Below, one piece after another: positions 26,599 through 36,525 of a stretch of 64,000 nt of DNA. Each line of letters starts with the position of its first letter. Within the stretch, counting starts at the first letter, position 1. The notes under the pieces were generated by a model. The model did not search any database and was not told the DNA's origin. It saw only the letters and a list, made by a program, of their open reading frames with translations. The stretch is from assembly GCA_963785125.1 (NCBI GenBank), contig CAWATU010000003.1, positions 372,001-436,000 of the forward strand, in the 5' to 3' direction. This DNA is from QHXN01 sp963785125. Its GTDB lineage: Bacteria > Acidobacteriota > Blastocatellia > Pyrinomonadales > Pyrinomonadaceae. The translations under genes and the position numbers were made by a program.

Positions 26599-27487
26599 TT
26601 AATCCGAGTCTTGAGTTGAAAAGTTAAAGGTCGTCACCTCCGAGCGGGTGTGTAGAATGAAGTTGCGACACAACTTCTACCGCCCGCGGAGGTGAACGAC
26701 CCGTGTGCAGCATAGAGCACCGGATGACGGAAATCTACTGCTTCGTTGACGACTTCCTCAAAGCCCGACCGGCCCTTTCCGGCTGGCGGCGTTCGCCGCA
26801 CGCCGCGCCGCGCTTCACCGATTCGGAAGTCCTGACCATCGCCCTGCTGCAAGCGGACGTGGGCACCGATACCCTCAAGCGGACTTACCTCCTGGTGGCA
26901 CAGAACTGGCGCTCGGCCTTCCCGCGCCTGCCCTCTTACGCGCAGTGGCTCGCCCGTCTGCATCGGCTGACCCGACACGTCGGGGCGCTGCTCGCGGCGA
27001 CCTGCGGCCACGGCACGCCGCAGGCGCGGCTCTACCTCATCGACTCGAAGCCCATCCCGCTCTGCCATCCTTTGCGGCACGGGCGGGTGCGCTTGCTGCG
27101 CGAGGACGGGGCGCGCTTCGGCAAGACGAGTAAGGGCTGGTTCTTCGGCTTCAAGTTGCACGCGCTGCGGCACATCTCGGGGCGCGTGCTGAGTCTGCGG
27201 CTGACGCCTGCGAACTACGACGACCGTGAGCCGGCCGCGGCGCTGGCCGAGGAGGCTGAGTCGTTGCTCATCACGCGCGCTGACGCACCCGAGCGCAAGT
27301 TCCTGCTCTCGCAGGTCAGGCAGGGCGTGGAGACGATGTTCAGCCAGTGGTGGCATCAGTTCATCGACCGGGTGTTTAGCCGCTCGTGGGACGGGCTGTG
27401 GAACACCATCAAGCTCAAGGTCCTGCGTTACAACTTGGTTCATGCCGGCGTCTTGTCTGCATGACCTCAACTCAAGACTCGGATTAA
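26599..27487. mobile_element. IS982-family insertion sequence
   Basis: The terminal inverted repeats are perfect over at least 20 bases, TTAATCCGAGTCTTGAGTTG on the left and the complement on the right. The element is 889 bp with a single transposase gene. I could not read a convincing target duplication. Only 14 bases separate its right end from the next IS. Confidence 0.88.
26703..27464 (+). CDS. IS982-family transposase
   Basis: The GTG at 26703 follows GGAGGTGAACGACCC. The 253-residue protein shows the IS982 opening IEHRMTEIYCFVDDFLK and the DDE residues in YLIDSKPIPLC and AGVLSLRLTPANYDDRE-like segments, ending RSWDGLWNTIKLKVLRYNL. The reading frame is intact. Confidence 0.9.
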   Translation: MCSIEHRMTEIYCFVDDFLKARPALSGWRRSPHAAPRFTDSEVLTIALLQADVGTDTLKRTYLLVAQNWRSAFPRLPSYAQWLARLHRLTRHVGALLAATCGHGTPQARLYLIDSKPIPLCHPLRHGRVRLLREDGARFGKTSKGWFFGFKLHALRHISGRVLSLRLTPANYDDREPAAALAEEAESLLITRADAPERKFLLSQVRQGVETMFSQWWHQFIDRVFSRSWDGLWNTIKLKVLRYNLVHAGVLSA

Positions 27488-27501
27488 GTTAGAATTGAAT
27501 C

Positions 27502-28702
27502 CTGAAGTCTGGACACATTTGAAAAACTAAGCGAGTGGTCATGAGCTAGAAGCTCGTGAGAGCATTGTTTCTGCCATGAACCAAAGCTCTCTGACCACCC
27601 GCCTCGGCGAGTATATCAGCCTCGTTTTGCCCGAAGCACACGGGCATCAACGGAAAGCCGTCTCTGATTTCGTGTGCGCGCTCATCTCGGCGCAAAGCTG
27701 CTGTCAGGCGACACTCGCCCGCTGCTTTAACAACTTCGAAGCGGCCAGCCGTCGCCTGACGAGGCTGCTCCACAACTCCCGTCTTTCGCCAGATGCGTTG
27801 GCGCGCGCTCATGCCCGCGCGCTGATCGCGCGACTGCCGGCGCGAGGAGCGGTGCGCCTCGCGCTCGACTGGACGACAGAAGAGACACAACATCTGCTGG
27901 TCGCCAGCCTCCGCGTCGGCGGGCGGGCGCTGCCACTCTACTGGCGCCCGTATCAGGAGACGGAGTTGAAAGAGCGGATGAGCTTTTATGAGCGCGAGTT
28001 CGTGCGCACCCTCTTTCACGGACTGCTCCGGGGCGTCGAGCGCCGCCGCTTCGTCCTGACGGCGGATCGCTGGTTTGCGGACGTGGATTTGCTCGATGTT
28101 TTGGAAGAGTTGGGCGTCTCTTACGTGATTCGCACCAAGTCGAACTACAAAGTGCGCGTTGACAACCGCTGGCGCAGGCTCGACTCCCTGAGGTGGCGCG
28201 GCAACCAAAGGCGGAGAGCCTGGGGGCGGGTCTGGTACACGGAGACCGACCCGCGCCGCCTCTATCTGGCGCAGTCCCGCGCGCGGGACAAGCAAGGTCA
28301 ATGGGGCGTCTGGCACCTGTTGTCGAACCGGCCGCGGTCGGCCCTCGGGATGAGTCGGGAATACGCGCGCCGCTTCACCTGCGAAGAAGGCTTCCGTGAC
28401 GGGAAGCGGCTGTTGGGCTTCGCCGCGGCGCGCATCAAGTGCATCGAGGCATGGGCGCGGATGTTCCTGCTGGTCGCAGTTGCGCTCGCTGTGCTGACGC
28501 AGATGGGTTGTGCCTTGCTGGAAGAGGACGCGCGTGAAGAGTTGCTGCGCCGGGTGCGGTCGCGGCGACAAGCCCGCTCGGAGTTGAGCCTGGTGCGCAG
28601 CCTTGTCGAGTTGCTGGCACAGGATGAAAGCTTGTGGCGATTGCTCAATCATCAACAGCGACTCAATCTGGAGGCTGGTTTCTGAATGTGTCTAGACTTC
28701 AG
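27502..28702. mobile_element. IS4-type insertion sequence with 9-bp target duplication
   Basis: The inverted repeats are CTGAAGTCTGGACACATT at the left and the complement of CTGAAGTCTAGACACATT at the right (one mismatch). The 9-bp duplication AATTGAATC flanks it at 27493-27501 and 28703-28711. It carries one intact transposase gene. Confidence 0.93.
27576..28685 (+). CDS. IS4-type transposase
   Basis: A 369-residue DDE transposase. LALDWTTEETQHLLVA carries the first Asp and VLTADRWFADVDLL the second. YARRFTCEEGFRDGK is an exact Y-(2)-R-(3)-E-(6)-K signature of the IS4 superfamily. It is uninterrupted and spans most of the element. Confidence 0.9.
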   Translation: MNQSSLTTRLGEYISLVLPEAHGHQRKAVSDFVCALISAQSCCQATLARCFNNFEAASRRLTRLLHNSRLSPDALARAHARALIARLPARGAVRLALDWTTEETQHLLVASLRVGGRALPLYWRPYQETELKERMSFYEREFVRTLFHGLLRGVERRRFVLTADRWFADVDLLDVLEELGVSYVIRTKSNYKVRVDNRWRRLDSLRWRGNQRRRAWGRVWYTETDPRRLYLAQSRARDKQGQWGVWHLLSNRPRSALGMSREYARRFTCEEGFRDGKRLLGFAAARIKCIEAWARMFLLVAVALAVLTQMGCALLEEDAREELLRRVRSRRQARSELSLVRSLVELLAQDESLWRLLNHQQRLNLEAGF

Positions 28703-28794
28703 AATTGAATCATAGAATAATGGCAGAAACGATGCCGATACAAATTAGGAGTAATGAATATGAAACAGACGTTAATGAAAACAAGGAGAACAAA

Positions 28795-29552
28795 ATGAAC
28801 AATAAGATTGCACTAATCACTGGTGGAAGCCGCGGACTCGGTAAAAATATGGCTTTGAGCCTTGCCAAAAAAGGCGTTGATGTCGTCTTGACTTATCACA
28901 GCAACCAGCAGGAATCCGAAAGGATGGCGGCGGAGATCCAATCGCTCGGACAAAAAGCATACGTCTTTCAGTTTGATGCCGGAGATATAAAGTCTTTCGA
29001 TGATTTTTACCAACGAGTTACGAATCAGCTAAAAGAAGAAAGAGGCAGCACGAATTTTGATTTTCTGATCAACAATGCCGGAACCGGGCTTTACGTGCCC
29101 TTTGCCGAAACGACCGAGGAGCAATTCGACGCGTTACTCAACATTAATTACAAAGGCGTTTTCTTTCTGACTCAAAAAGCACTGCCGTTTATCAATGACG
29201 GCGGTCGCATCATCAACATTTCATCGGGACTGGCGCGGTATTCTTTCCCCGGCTCCTCCGCTTACGGCTCAATGAAAGGCGCGGTCGAGGTGCTGACCAG
29301 ATATTTGGCAAAAGAATTGGGTTCGCGCAACATCGCCGCTAATGTGGTCGCGCCGGGAGCCATCGAGACTGATTTCGGCGGCGGGCGCACGAGAGACAAC
29401 AAAGACCGAACGCGCAGATAGCCAGTCTGACAAGTTTAGGTCGCGTCGGATTGCCCGACGACATCGGCGGCGTGGTGGCGTTTCTTTGCAGCGACGAGGC
29501 GAAGTGGATCAACGGGCAAAGAATTGAGGTTGCGGGCGGAATATTTTTATAA
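28795..29552 (+). pseudogene. Short-chain dehydrogenase/reductase, frameshifted near the C-terminus
   Basis: Start at 28795, preceded by AAGGAG. The frame encodes a classical SDR: cofactor motif TGGSRGLG at residues ~8-15, NNAG near 95 and the catalytic Ser ... YGSMK pattern near 150-160. After GGGRTRDNK the frame hits a stop at 29421, but the next frame continues with NAQIASLTSLGRVGLPDDIG and IEVAGGIFL up to 29552. That is the normal SDR tail, so one base is lost or gained near 29400. The gene is AT-richer than its neighbours and lies alone between two insertion sequences, suggesting it was acquired. Substrate unknown. Confidence 0.85.
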
Positions 29553-29648
29553 AAACCTCGTAAAAAGGCGCGCCTCAGCTTCTATTATGATTGCTTTAAG
29601 TGAATCTCTCTGGAAGCAGTCGTCGAGAGATCTTATATAACATCTTGA

Positions 29649-30710
29649 ATTCAACTTTGAAGTGCAACTTTGAGATTGGCAGGTGAGAGGTAAGCTGCGG
29701 TAGTCTCAGCGTGCTTTTTAACCGCCAAGTCAAAGAAGCACACTGATGAGCTACACGCAGCTGACCCGCGAGCAAAGATACCAGATTTACGCCTTGAAGA
29801 AAGCCGGGCACACCCAGACCGAGATGGCCGCCATCGTCGGCGTCCACAAGTCGAGCGTCTCGCGGGAACTGCGGCGTAACCGCGGGCGGCGAGGCTACCG
29901 CCCGGGTCGGGCACACGAGTTGGCTGAGGCGCGCCGTCGCGCCGCGCACTGCCCCCGCATCAGCGAGACGACGTGGGCGCTGGTCGAGTCGCTGCTACGC
30001 CGGGACTGGAGTCCCGAGCAGATCGCGGGTCGGCTCAAGGTGGAGCGACGGCCGGCGGTAAGCCACGAGCGCATCTACCAACACGTCCGGGCGGACAAGC
30101 GGGCGGGCGGCACGCTGCACCTCCACCTGCGGTGCCGTAGAGAGCGGCGCAAGCGCTACGGGAAGCACGCGCGGCGGGGGCAGCTCGCGGGACGGGTCGG
30201 CATTGAGGCGCGCCCGGCCGTGGTCGATGCCAGTCGCCGATGCGCCGCCTGGGAGGCCGACACCATCGTTGGCCGCAGGGGTCAGGGCGCGCTGCTGAGC
30301 CTGGTCGAGCGCAAGTCGAAGCTGGTGCGGCTGTGCTGGATCGAGCGCAAGGGGGCAGAGGAGGTAGCGCAGGCGAGTCTCACAGTGTTGGGGCCACTCT
30401 CCGAGAGGGTGCTGACGATCACGTCGGACAACGGCGGGGAGTTCGCCCACCATGCCCGCATCTCGCGGGGGCTGGGTGCAGAGTTCTACTTTGCGCGCCC
30501 GCCCGCGAGTTGGGAACGCGGGGTAAACGAGAACACCAACGGGCTTGTGCGGCAGTACTTCCCCAAGCGGGCAGACTTCGCGGCCATCACGCAGGCGGAG
30601 GTCGAGCAAGTCGTGGAGCGACTCAACGAGCGGCCGCGCAAGACGCTCGGCTACCGGACGCCGAACGAGGTCTTTTACAAACGACAGCCTGCTGCACTTC
30701 AAAGTTGAAT
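29649..30710. mobile_element. IS30-family insertion sequence
   Basis: The 18-base ends are perfect inverted repeats (ATTCAACTTTGAAGTGCA and its complement). The 1062-bp element holds one intact transposase. To its right the DUF3987 gene begins in mid-protein, but no matching 5' part lies on its left. The insertion therefore probably came with a deletion or rearrangement. The 96 bases to its left (29553-29648) hold no gene. Confidence 0.9.
29746..30708 (+). CDS. IS30-family transposase
   Basis: The 320-residue protein begins MSYTQLTREQRYQIYALKKA with the N-terminal HTH (MAAIVGVHKSSVSRELRRN). It has the DDE core of IS30: WEADTIVGRRGQGAL, LTITSDNGGEFAHH and PPASWERGVNENTNGLVRQY. The stop is at the very end of the element. 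Intact. Confidence 0.93.
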   Translation: MSYTQLTREQRYQIYALKKAGHTQTEMAAIVGVHKSSVSRELRRNRGRRGYRPGRAHELAEARRRAAHCPRISETTWALVESLLRRDWSPEQIAGRLKVERRPAVSHERIYQHVRADKRAGGTLHLHLRCRRERRKRYGKHARRGQLAGRVGIEARPAVVDASRRCAAWEADTIVGRRGQGALLSLVERKSKLVRLCWIERKGAEEVAQASLTVLGPLSERVLTITSDNGGEFAHHARISRGLGAEFYFARPPASWERGVNENTNGLVRQYFPKRADFAAITQAEVEQVVERLNERPRKTLGYRTPNEVFYKRQPAALQS

Positions 30711-32191
30711 CCAAGACAGCCGCGCCGAAGTTGAACGGTAAATCGCTGTATGGTCTTGCCGGTGACATTGTGCGAGCTATTGAACCTCACTCGGAAGCTG
30801 ACCCCGTTGCGCTTCTCGTTCAAACGCTGGTCGGATTCGGCAACTTCATCGGTCGCACGGCTCACTTCGTTGCCGAGGCAGACCGCCACCATACAAATCT
30901 TTTCGCCGTAATCGTCGGCGCGTCCTCAAGGGGGCGTAAAGGCTCGTCATGGGGACACGTCCGCAGATTGCTCGAAGCCGTTGACGAAGAATGGGCGGAC
31001 TGCATCGTCGGCGGATTGTCGAGCGGTGAGGGGCTTGTACATCACGTGCGGGACGATGAAGGGGCAGGCATCAAGGACAAGCGTGCGCTAGTTGTAGAAA
31101 CCGAGTCCGCGTCAGTTCTTCGCGTGCAGAAGCGCGACAGTAACATCCTCTCGGCTACCTTGCGGCAGGCGTGGGACACGGGTGACTTGAACGTGATGCG
31201 TCGCAATGACCCCGACAAAGTACGCGGGGCGCACGTCTCGATTATAGGGCACATTACGGGCGACGACCTCAAGCGTTGTTTACAGGAAGCAGATGCAGTA
31301 AACGGCTACGCTAACCGCTTCCTATGGGTACACGCCCAACGGTCAAAGAAGCTGCCGGAAGGCGGTTACTTCCACGCAACCAATATCACGCCCCTTGTTA
31401 GGCGCTTACGCGAGGCGGCAGAGTTCGCGCGCACGGTGAGCGAAATGAAGCGTGATGCGGAAGCTGCGACGCTCTGGCGTAGGATTTACGAGGGGCTTGA
31501 CGATGAAGAAACGGGCGGACAGGTCGCTGCTATCCTCTCCCGCGCCGAGGCTCAAATAATGCGCTTGGCTTGCGTGTATGCCTTGCTCGATTCGTCGGCT
31601 ACTGTGCGCAGCGTACATCTTGAAGCTGCGAAAGCACTGTGGGACTACTGCGAGGCTTCGGCGCGGTACATTTTCGGTGGTCAGGCGCTTAGTCGTAAGG
31701 CGCAAAAGCTGTTCGACAAGCTGAACGATGCTGGCGCTGGTGGACTCGCAAAGACTGAAATTTACGCGAAATTCGGCAACCGCATAAAGCAGGCTGAACT
31801 CGACGCTTTGCTTTCTGAACTCGAAAGCACTGGCTATGCGGGTAAGGAAACAGTCAGCACAAGCGGACACGCAGAAGAACGCTGGTACGCCGTAACGGAA
31901 GCGGGCGCGCGAAGTTGCGAAACTGATGAGGTTGATGAAGAAAGCCCTACCAACTGTGACCTGTCTTCATCATTTCCAGTGCCTTCGCATTGTGAAAAGC
32001 CATCTGGCAATGCTCAAACGAATTTTGACTTGTGCGAAGCGTGCGAGGAAAGGGCAGCTATCATCGTCGCTAACGGGGAAGTGACGACCGAAGAAGCAGA
32101 ACGGCTCGCAGTCTCACAATGTCGGGAGTGTTCAGAGGCGGGCGATGCCCGCGAATGGGTTGAACGGGTGAATTCAGAAGCCTATAGCTAG
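30711..32191 (+). pseudogene. DUF3987-type protein, 5' end removed by IS30
   Basis: The frame is open from the IS30 boundary and encodes about 490 residues without its own start. LNGKSLYGLAGDIVRAIEPH and FAVIVGASSRGRKGSSW resemble the DUF3987 proteins, which often go with primase-polymerases or helicases in mobile elements. The P-loop-like stretch is atypical (GASSRGRKGSS). A C-terminal winged-helix-like segment (KTEIYAKFGNRIKQAELDAL) and a Cys pattern (CEACEERA ... CREC) follow. IS630 has inserted at its stop codon: the TA of the target and the next base form TAG in the restored sequence. Confidence 0.7.
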
Positions 32192-33179
32192 TTGCGATTG
32201 GATGTAACCTGATAGCCGCAGTGCCCGAACCAGCCAAAGCAGTCTGACGCGGTGACGAGGTCGAGCGCCGCCGTCAACGCCCGCTCCAACTCCTCGCGCG
32301 TCCTGGCCTTCGCGGCCCGCAAGGAAGCCTTGATCTTTGACCACATCAGCTCTATCGGCGAGAAGTCCGGCGAGTATGGTGACAGCCAGATAACTTGCGC
32401 GCCGCGCTCAGCCGCCACCTCCTCGATGCGGCTCGCGTGATGAGCGCTGAGGTTGTCGAGCACCAGCACGTCGCCGCGCCTGATGGTCGGGCCGAGCACC
32501 TGCTCGACGTAGGCGTTGAAGGCGTCGGTGTCAACGGCGCCCTCGACCGTCATCACGGCCTCGACCCCGGAGAGTGACAGCGTGCCGATCACCGAGGTCT
32601 GCGGGCCGTAGTTGCGCGGCACGCTCTCTGAAACGCGCTCGCCGCGCGGGGCGCGCGCCCGCAGCCGCGTCATCGCCAGGCTCACCCCAGCCTCGTCAAT
32701 GAAGCGCAGCCGCCGGTGGTCAACCTCGCCGAGTCGGCGCCAGTACCAGCCGCGCTTATAGTTGTTGCGCTCGCCCGCCACTAGCGACTTTTTTTGAGCG
32801 GCAGGCCGAGCGCGGAGAGGGCGCGTGAGATGGTCGAGACGTGAACTTCAACCGACTCCTGCTCGGCGAGGAAGCCCTGGAGTTCGGCCAGGGAGATGTC
32901 GCTGCAGTCGCGCACTTTCCGCCGGAGGAGTCGCCGTTGCCGCTCCGTCAGGCTCTTCGGCTTGCCCCCACCGTGCGGGAGCGGCGCGAGGTCGCCGCTC
33001 TCACGCCACTGCCGGAGCATCTTCTTGACGAAGGCGGGGCAGACGCCGAAGCGGGAGGCGATCTCGGAGATGGAGCCTTCCCCCTGCTCATAAGCGGCGA
33101 CGACTCTTTGGCGTAAGTCTACGGAGTAGGCTTTCATCGTTAAAGCTTACTCTTGGCTACACACAATCGCAATCAGCTA
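32185..33179. mobile_element. IS630-family insertion sequence
   Basis: The ends match as inverted repeats (TAGCTAGTTGCGATTG at the left, complement of TAGCTGATTGCGATTG at the right). They are flanked by the TA duplication expected of the family (32183-32184 and 33180-33181). The element is 995 bp and encodes its transposase in two frames on the minus strand. Confidence 0.92.
32188..33137 (-). CDS. IS630-family transposase, made by -1 frameshifting
   Basis: The upstream frame (33137-32781) encodes the N-terminal HTH part (MKAYSVDLRQRVVAAYEQGE ... ISRALSALGLPLKK). The downstream frame (32781-32188) encodes the DDE part (RRLRFIDEAGVSLAMTRL, VLVLDNLSAHHASRIEE, LSPYSPDFSPIELMWSKIK). They meet at seven A residues (complement of 32789-32795). 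A slip of one base back gives LKKKSLVAGERNNY across the joint. Programmed frameshifting at an A-run is known in this family. Confidence 0.9.
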
Positions 33180-33181
33180 TA

Positions 33182-33623
33182 GAAGTTCAAGGCCGCAATG
33201 GCGCTCGCGTGGCGATGTTCCCGCGAAGTGCTTATGCTCGGCAGTCCTTATGACGCTGTAGAAGGATTGCGGCGCGGCTGGATGGCTCTTGAAATAGCGT
33301 TACATCGGCTATTTTAGAGCGATTTTTTTCATTACCGGAAGCCCTACAATTTTCCAGTTGTAAGAGGCTCGAAATATGGTAAATGAGGATTTTGCCCTCT
33401 ATCTTGGCTCAAACACTACCCGTTTGCCGTGCCAGTTCTTATTGGTTCAAATTACTCACCTGTATTTGTGTAATACAGTGGAGTGGCAACACCCCATGAC
33501 CTGTTTTTTTCGGGTAACGGGTCGGCAACCCAACGCCGCTCAGTCGTGGTTGGGGTGTGGTTTCCGAACCCCTGTGGGCGCTCGCCTGTATTGACGCGCC
33601 ACAAATTTCATACTTCGCCTCAA
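33182..33623. other. Stretch without a supported gene
   Basis: After IS630 a short frame (about 33197-33319, MALAWRCSREVLMLGSPYDA) continues where the DUF3987 gene stopped. It may be a degraded neighbour. The remainder up to the zinc-ribbon gene shows no convincing coding frame, RNA or repeat. Confidence 0.4.
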
Positions 33624-33905
33624 CTAGCACCTGCTTGCGAAGACGGCGAGGAATGCTACTAGCCCCATGATGATAGCTGCGACCCACGGAGCAGCCTTGC
33701 TATTACCTGTTAACCCGTTTAACGCCCCGCCAGCTACACCCTGCGGCTCTCGCGGCCCTCGTCCCATGCTCGCCCTCTCCGGCGTTATCCAGAGGGATAA
33801 GCTACGCCCACACTTCATACACTTCGGGGCAAAGTACGAGCAAGGATTCCCACAGTCCGGGCAAGGATAAAGTTTGGTATGGTCTGGAATGTCTGTCTGG
33901 CTCAT
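33624..33905 (-). CDS. Small zinc-ribbon membrane protein, hypothetical
   Basis: The 93-residue frame has two CXXC pairs near the N-terminus (CPDCGNPC and CMKCGRS), a glycine-rich middle and a C-terminal hydrophobic segment (APWVAAIIMGLVAFLAVFAS). Such zinc-ribbon plus single membrane segment proteins are common and of unknown function. The ribosome site is weak (GGAAG ten bases upstream). No operon partner is evident. Confidence 0.6.
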   Translation of the reverse strand: MSQTDIPDHTKLYPCPDCGNPCSYFAPKCMKCGRSLSLWITPERASMGRGPREPQGVAGGALNGLTGNSKAAPWVAAIIMGLVAFLAVFASRC

Positions 33906-34122
33906 GGCGTCTTCCCATGTGGAAAATGTGAATGACTAATGCGGTTTCTGTGGGGTATTCTCCCGCCTGTAGTTTTTGACAATTGAATGACACCCAACGC
34001 GGCCTCTTATTTCGGGGGATGAGGTTCGCTACGGAGAGTCACGAACTCCGGGTGAAACGATACTATGAAACCGAACTAGATACTATTGTATCCAGCAAGG
34101 CTGTCGTTGTCGAGATTGGCTG

Positions 34123-34148
34123 TTCATCGGGAGAAGATGCCCGATGAA
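34123..34148 (+). promoter_or_regulatory. Palindrome across the start of the second XRE gene
   Basis: TTCATCGGG and CCCGATGAA are perfect 9-bp arms around an 8-base loop. The right arm contains the ATG at 34144, and the purine-rich ribosome site (GGGAGAAG) lies in the left arm and loop. As for the gene at 23283, this could be an autoregulatory operator or an RNA hairpin limiting translation. Confidence 0.5.
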
Positions 34149-34458
34149 AAATGCCTCTCGAACGAAGGTCAGAAGGCTAGGGGAGAAGCTGTTAAAGATT
34201 CGCTTAGGTCTGGGCTTGTCTCAGAGCCAGATGCTTGAGCGGCTTGGGTTTGGGGATGAGTTGTTCCGCAGCAATATTTCGCAGTATGAGCATGGCAGGC
34301 GCGAGCCGCCGCTACCCGTGTTGTTACAGTACGCGAAGTCGGCTGGTGTTAAGGTTGAAACGCTGATTGATGATGAACAGGATTTACCCACGAAGTTACC
34401 AGCCAGCAAGGTTAGTAAAGTAGCCGCGCTTGGTGAGAGACGTAAAATTAAGCGTTGA
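34144..34458 (+). CDS. XRE-family HTH transcriptional regulator
   Basis: A 104-residue protein with a helix-turn-helix at residues ~12-65 (LGEKLLKIRLGLGLSQSQML ... ISQYEHGRREPPLPVLLQYA) and a short tail (LIDDEQDLPTKLPA, then basic). It is a full-length paralogue of the IS-disrupted regulator at 23283-24814. It lies ahead of a small hypothetical gene and a broken restriction-modification gene, so a role as their controller is possible but unproved. Confidence 0.85.
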   Translation: MKNASRTKVRRLGEKLLKIRLGLGLSQSQMLERLGFGDELFRSNISQYEHGRREPPLPVLLQYAKSAGVKVETLIDDEQDLPTKLPASKVSKVAALGERRKIKR

Positions 34459-34574
34459 CATTCCCTGCTCTCGAAAACTAATCTTTCCTCATTCCCCCTG
34501 CATTATTCCGCTGACGAGCAGCCTTACGCTTGTTAGCCTCGTAAACCCATTTACATAGAAGCGGAGATAATTCG

Positions 34575-34910
34575 ATGCCCAAGAACCCAAATAATGAGTA
34601 CAGCAAAGATGCGTTGAGGAAACAGATTGACGTGGCACTCGCCAATCTACCTGTTCAAGCGAATGATGAAACCGTTGATTGGGAAACGCGGCGGGAGTGG
34701 GCATTAAAGCAATTACGCCATACACTTGAACTCTACACAGGAACTACATCGGTGATGATTGATGATGATAGGGTGCAGCAAAGTCTTACGCCTTCACAAA
34801 GAGAGGAAAATGCCATCTACTTTTTCTTAGAACATGAGTGGTCACTTTCGACTGGTAAAAGACCAATTTTTGAGGACTTCATCGAAAGAGCGATTGGCAA
34901 ACAACCATAG
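34575..34910 (+). CDS. Hypothetical protein (111 aa)
   Basis: AGCGGAG precedes the ATG at 34575. The product is acidic, helical and soluble by composition (MPKNPNNEYSKDALRKQIDV, WETRREWALKQLRHTLELY) and I do not recognise it. It is followed after 56 bases by the type IIG restriction-modification pseudogene in the same direction and shares its AT-richer composition, so the two may have arrived together. Confidence 0.65.
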   Translation: MPKNPNNEYSKDALRKQIDVALANLPVQANDETVDWETRREWALKQLRHTLELYTGTTSVMIDDDRVQQSLTPSQREENAIYFFLEHEWSLSTGKRPIFEDFIERAIGKQP

Positions 34911-35482
34911 GCGACCGCTCAGGTTAATTTACTTGGGACGTAAGATGCTGACAGAAAAATGATGCCATGATTCCTCAAACCTTTGAGCAAGCCTTTGAAC
35001 GAGTAAAGCAGTTAGTTCAAGTCTTCAAACAGAATGAAAAGCGGTATCTCGCGCCGGACTACTCCGAGGCGCAGGCGAGGCTTGATTTCATAGACAAGTT
35101 TTGGATTGCGTTAGGGTGGGACGTAAACCACGAAACCCAAACGAACCCTTATGAGCAAGAGGTAAAGGTAGAGCGCGGTGTGAAGATGAGCGCGGGGCGA
35201 AAACGCGCCGACTAGGCCTTTCTCGCGCCGAACTTCCGAGACGTGCTGTTCTACGTCGAAGCAAAGAAACCGCAGGCTGACGTAGATACTGCTGACAATT
35301 ACTTTCAGACAATACGCTACGGCTGGAATAGTCAGACGCCTCTTGCAGTTCTCACCGATTTTGAATCATTCCGCATATTAGATTGTCGTTTCAAGCCTGA
35401 CATAAATACTGCCTTGCAAAGAGCAGTTAACAAATTTCACTATCACGACTATTCGGATGCGGAGAGGTTTAGCGAAATCTAT

Positions 35483-36525
35483 TAGAAGTTACGCAGTTGA
35501 AGAAAATGTAGTAGAAAAAGGGCGTGAATCCGCCTAAATGTTCTGACGACGACTACATTAACTTCGTGATTGCCTCGCCGCGCGCCGTGAGCGCCACCGA
35601 AGCTGCGAAAGTACAAGGCGCTGAGGAGCAGGCGCCAGCCCATGATGCGTTCACCCGCCTGCTGCATCGCCTGGAGCCTGACGCCGCGACGCTGTGGCGT
35701 GAAGCCGAGAGCCAGGTCGGCTTGACCCGAGGCATCCTTGTCATAGACGACTCGACCTTGGACAAGCCCTACGCGAAGAAGATGGAGTTGGTTGTGCGCC
35801 ACTGGTCGGGCAAGCACCACGCGGTCGTGAGCGGCATCAACCTGATTACGCTCCTATGGACGGACGGCGACCGTCACGTCCCCGTTGACTATCGCGTCTG
35901 TGACAAGAAGCGGGACGCGCTGACAAAGAACGATCACTTCCAGGCGATGCTGAGGGAGGCGCACCAGCGCGGCTTTGTGCCCGCGTGCGTGGTCTTTGAT
36001 AGTTGGTATTCGGGGCTTGAGAACCTGAAGTTGATCCGCTCTTTCGGCTGGATGTGGCTAACTCGTCTGAAGAGGAACCGCAAAGTGAACCCCGACCGGA
36101 GAGGCTTGCGTGCCGTCAGTGAAGTCGAGATCGGGGAGTCGGGGCGCGTGGTGTGGCTCGAAGGGTTCGGGCTCGTCCGCATCTTCAAGATGGTCGCCAC
36201 AGACGGCGACGTTGCGCTGTGGGCGACGAATAAGGTTGAGATGGGCGACCTTGAAAGGGTCAAGTGGGCGGGCTTCGCATGGGCGATAGAGAATTACCAC
36301 CGCGGCATCAAGCAGTTCTGTCTGATCGAGCGGGCACAAGTTCGCTAGCGCCGCGCGTGGCGCAACCACATCGGGCTTTGTTTGCGAGCGTTCCTGCGGT
36401 TGGAGAGTCACTGCTATCACAAGGGCATCAGTTGGTATGAAGCAAAGACTTCGATCATCAGAGAGGCGGTGCGCGCTTATATCGCTCAACCGATCTACTC
36501 GCTCATCTCAACTGCGTAACTTCTA
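35483..36525. mobile_element. IS701-type insertion sequence
   Basis: The terminal inverted repeats are perfect over 18 bases (TAGAAGTTACGCAGTTGA). The 5-bp duplication TCTAT lies at 35478-35482 and 36526-36530. Removal restores the host reading frame exactly. Length 1043 bp, one damaged transposase gene. Confidence 0.92.
35524..36519 (+). pseudogene. IS701-family transposase with in-frame TAG
   Basis: From the GTG at 35524 the frame encodes GILVIDDSTLDKPYAKKMEL, ACVVFDSWYSGLENLK and AWAIENYHRGIKQFCLIERA, the DDE pattern of the family. A TAG at 36346 follows AQVR, and the same frame goes on (RRAWRNHIGLCLRAFLRLES) to the natural stop at 36519. One nonsense change therefore removes about 57 residues, and this copy is probably inactive. 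Confidence 0.85.

Noticed and set aside
33376..33594. 72-codon plus-strand frame after IS630
   Set aside because: No ribosome site, no motif, and mixed composition; not supported.
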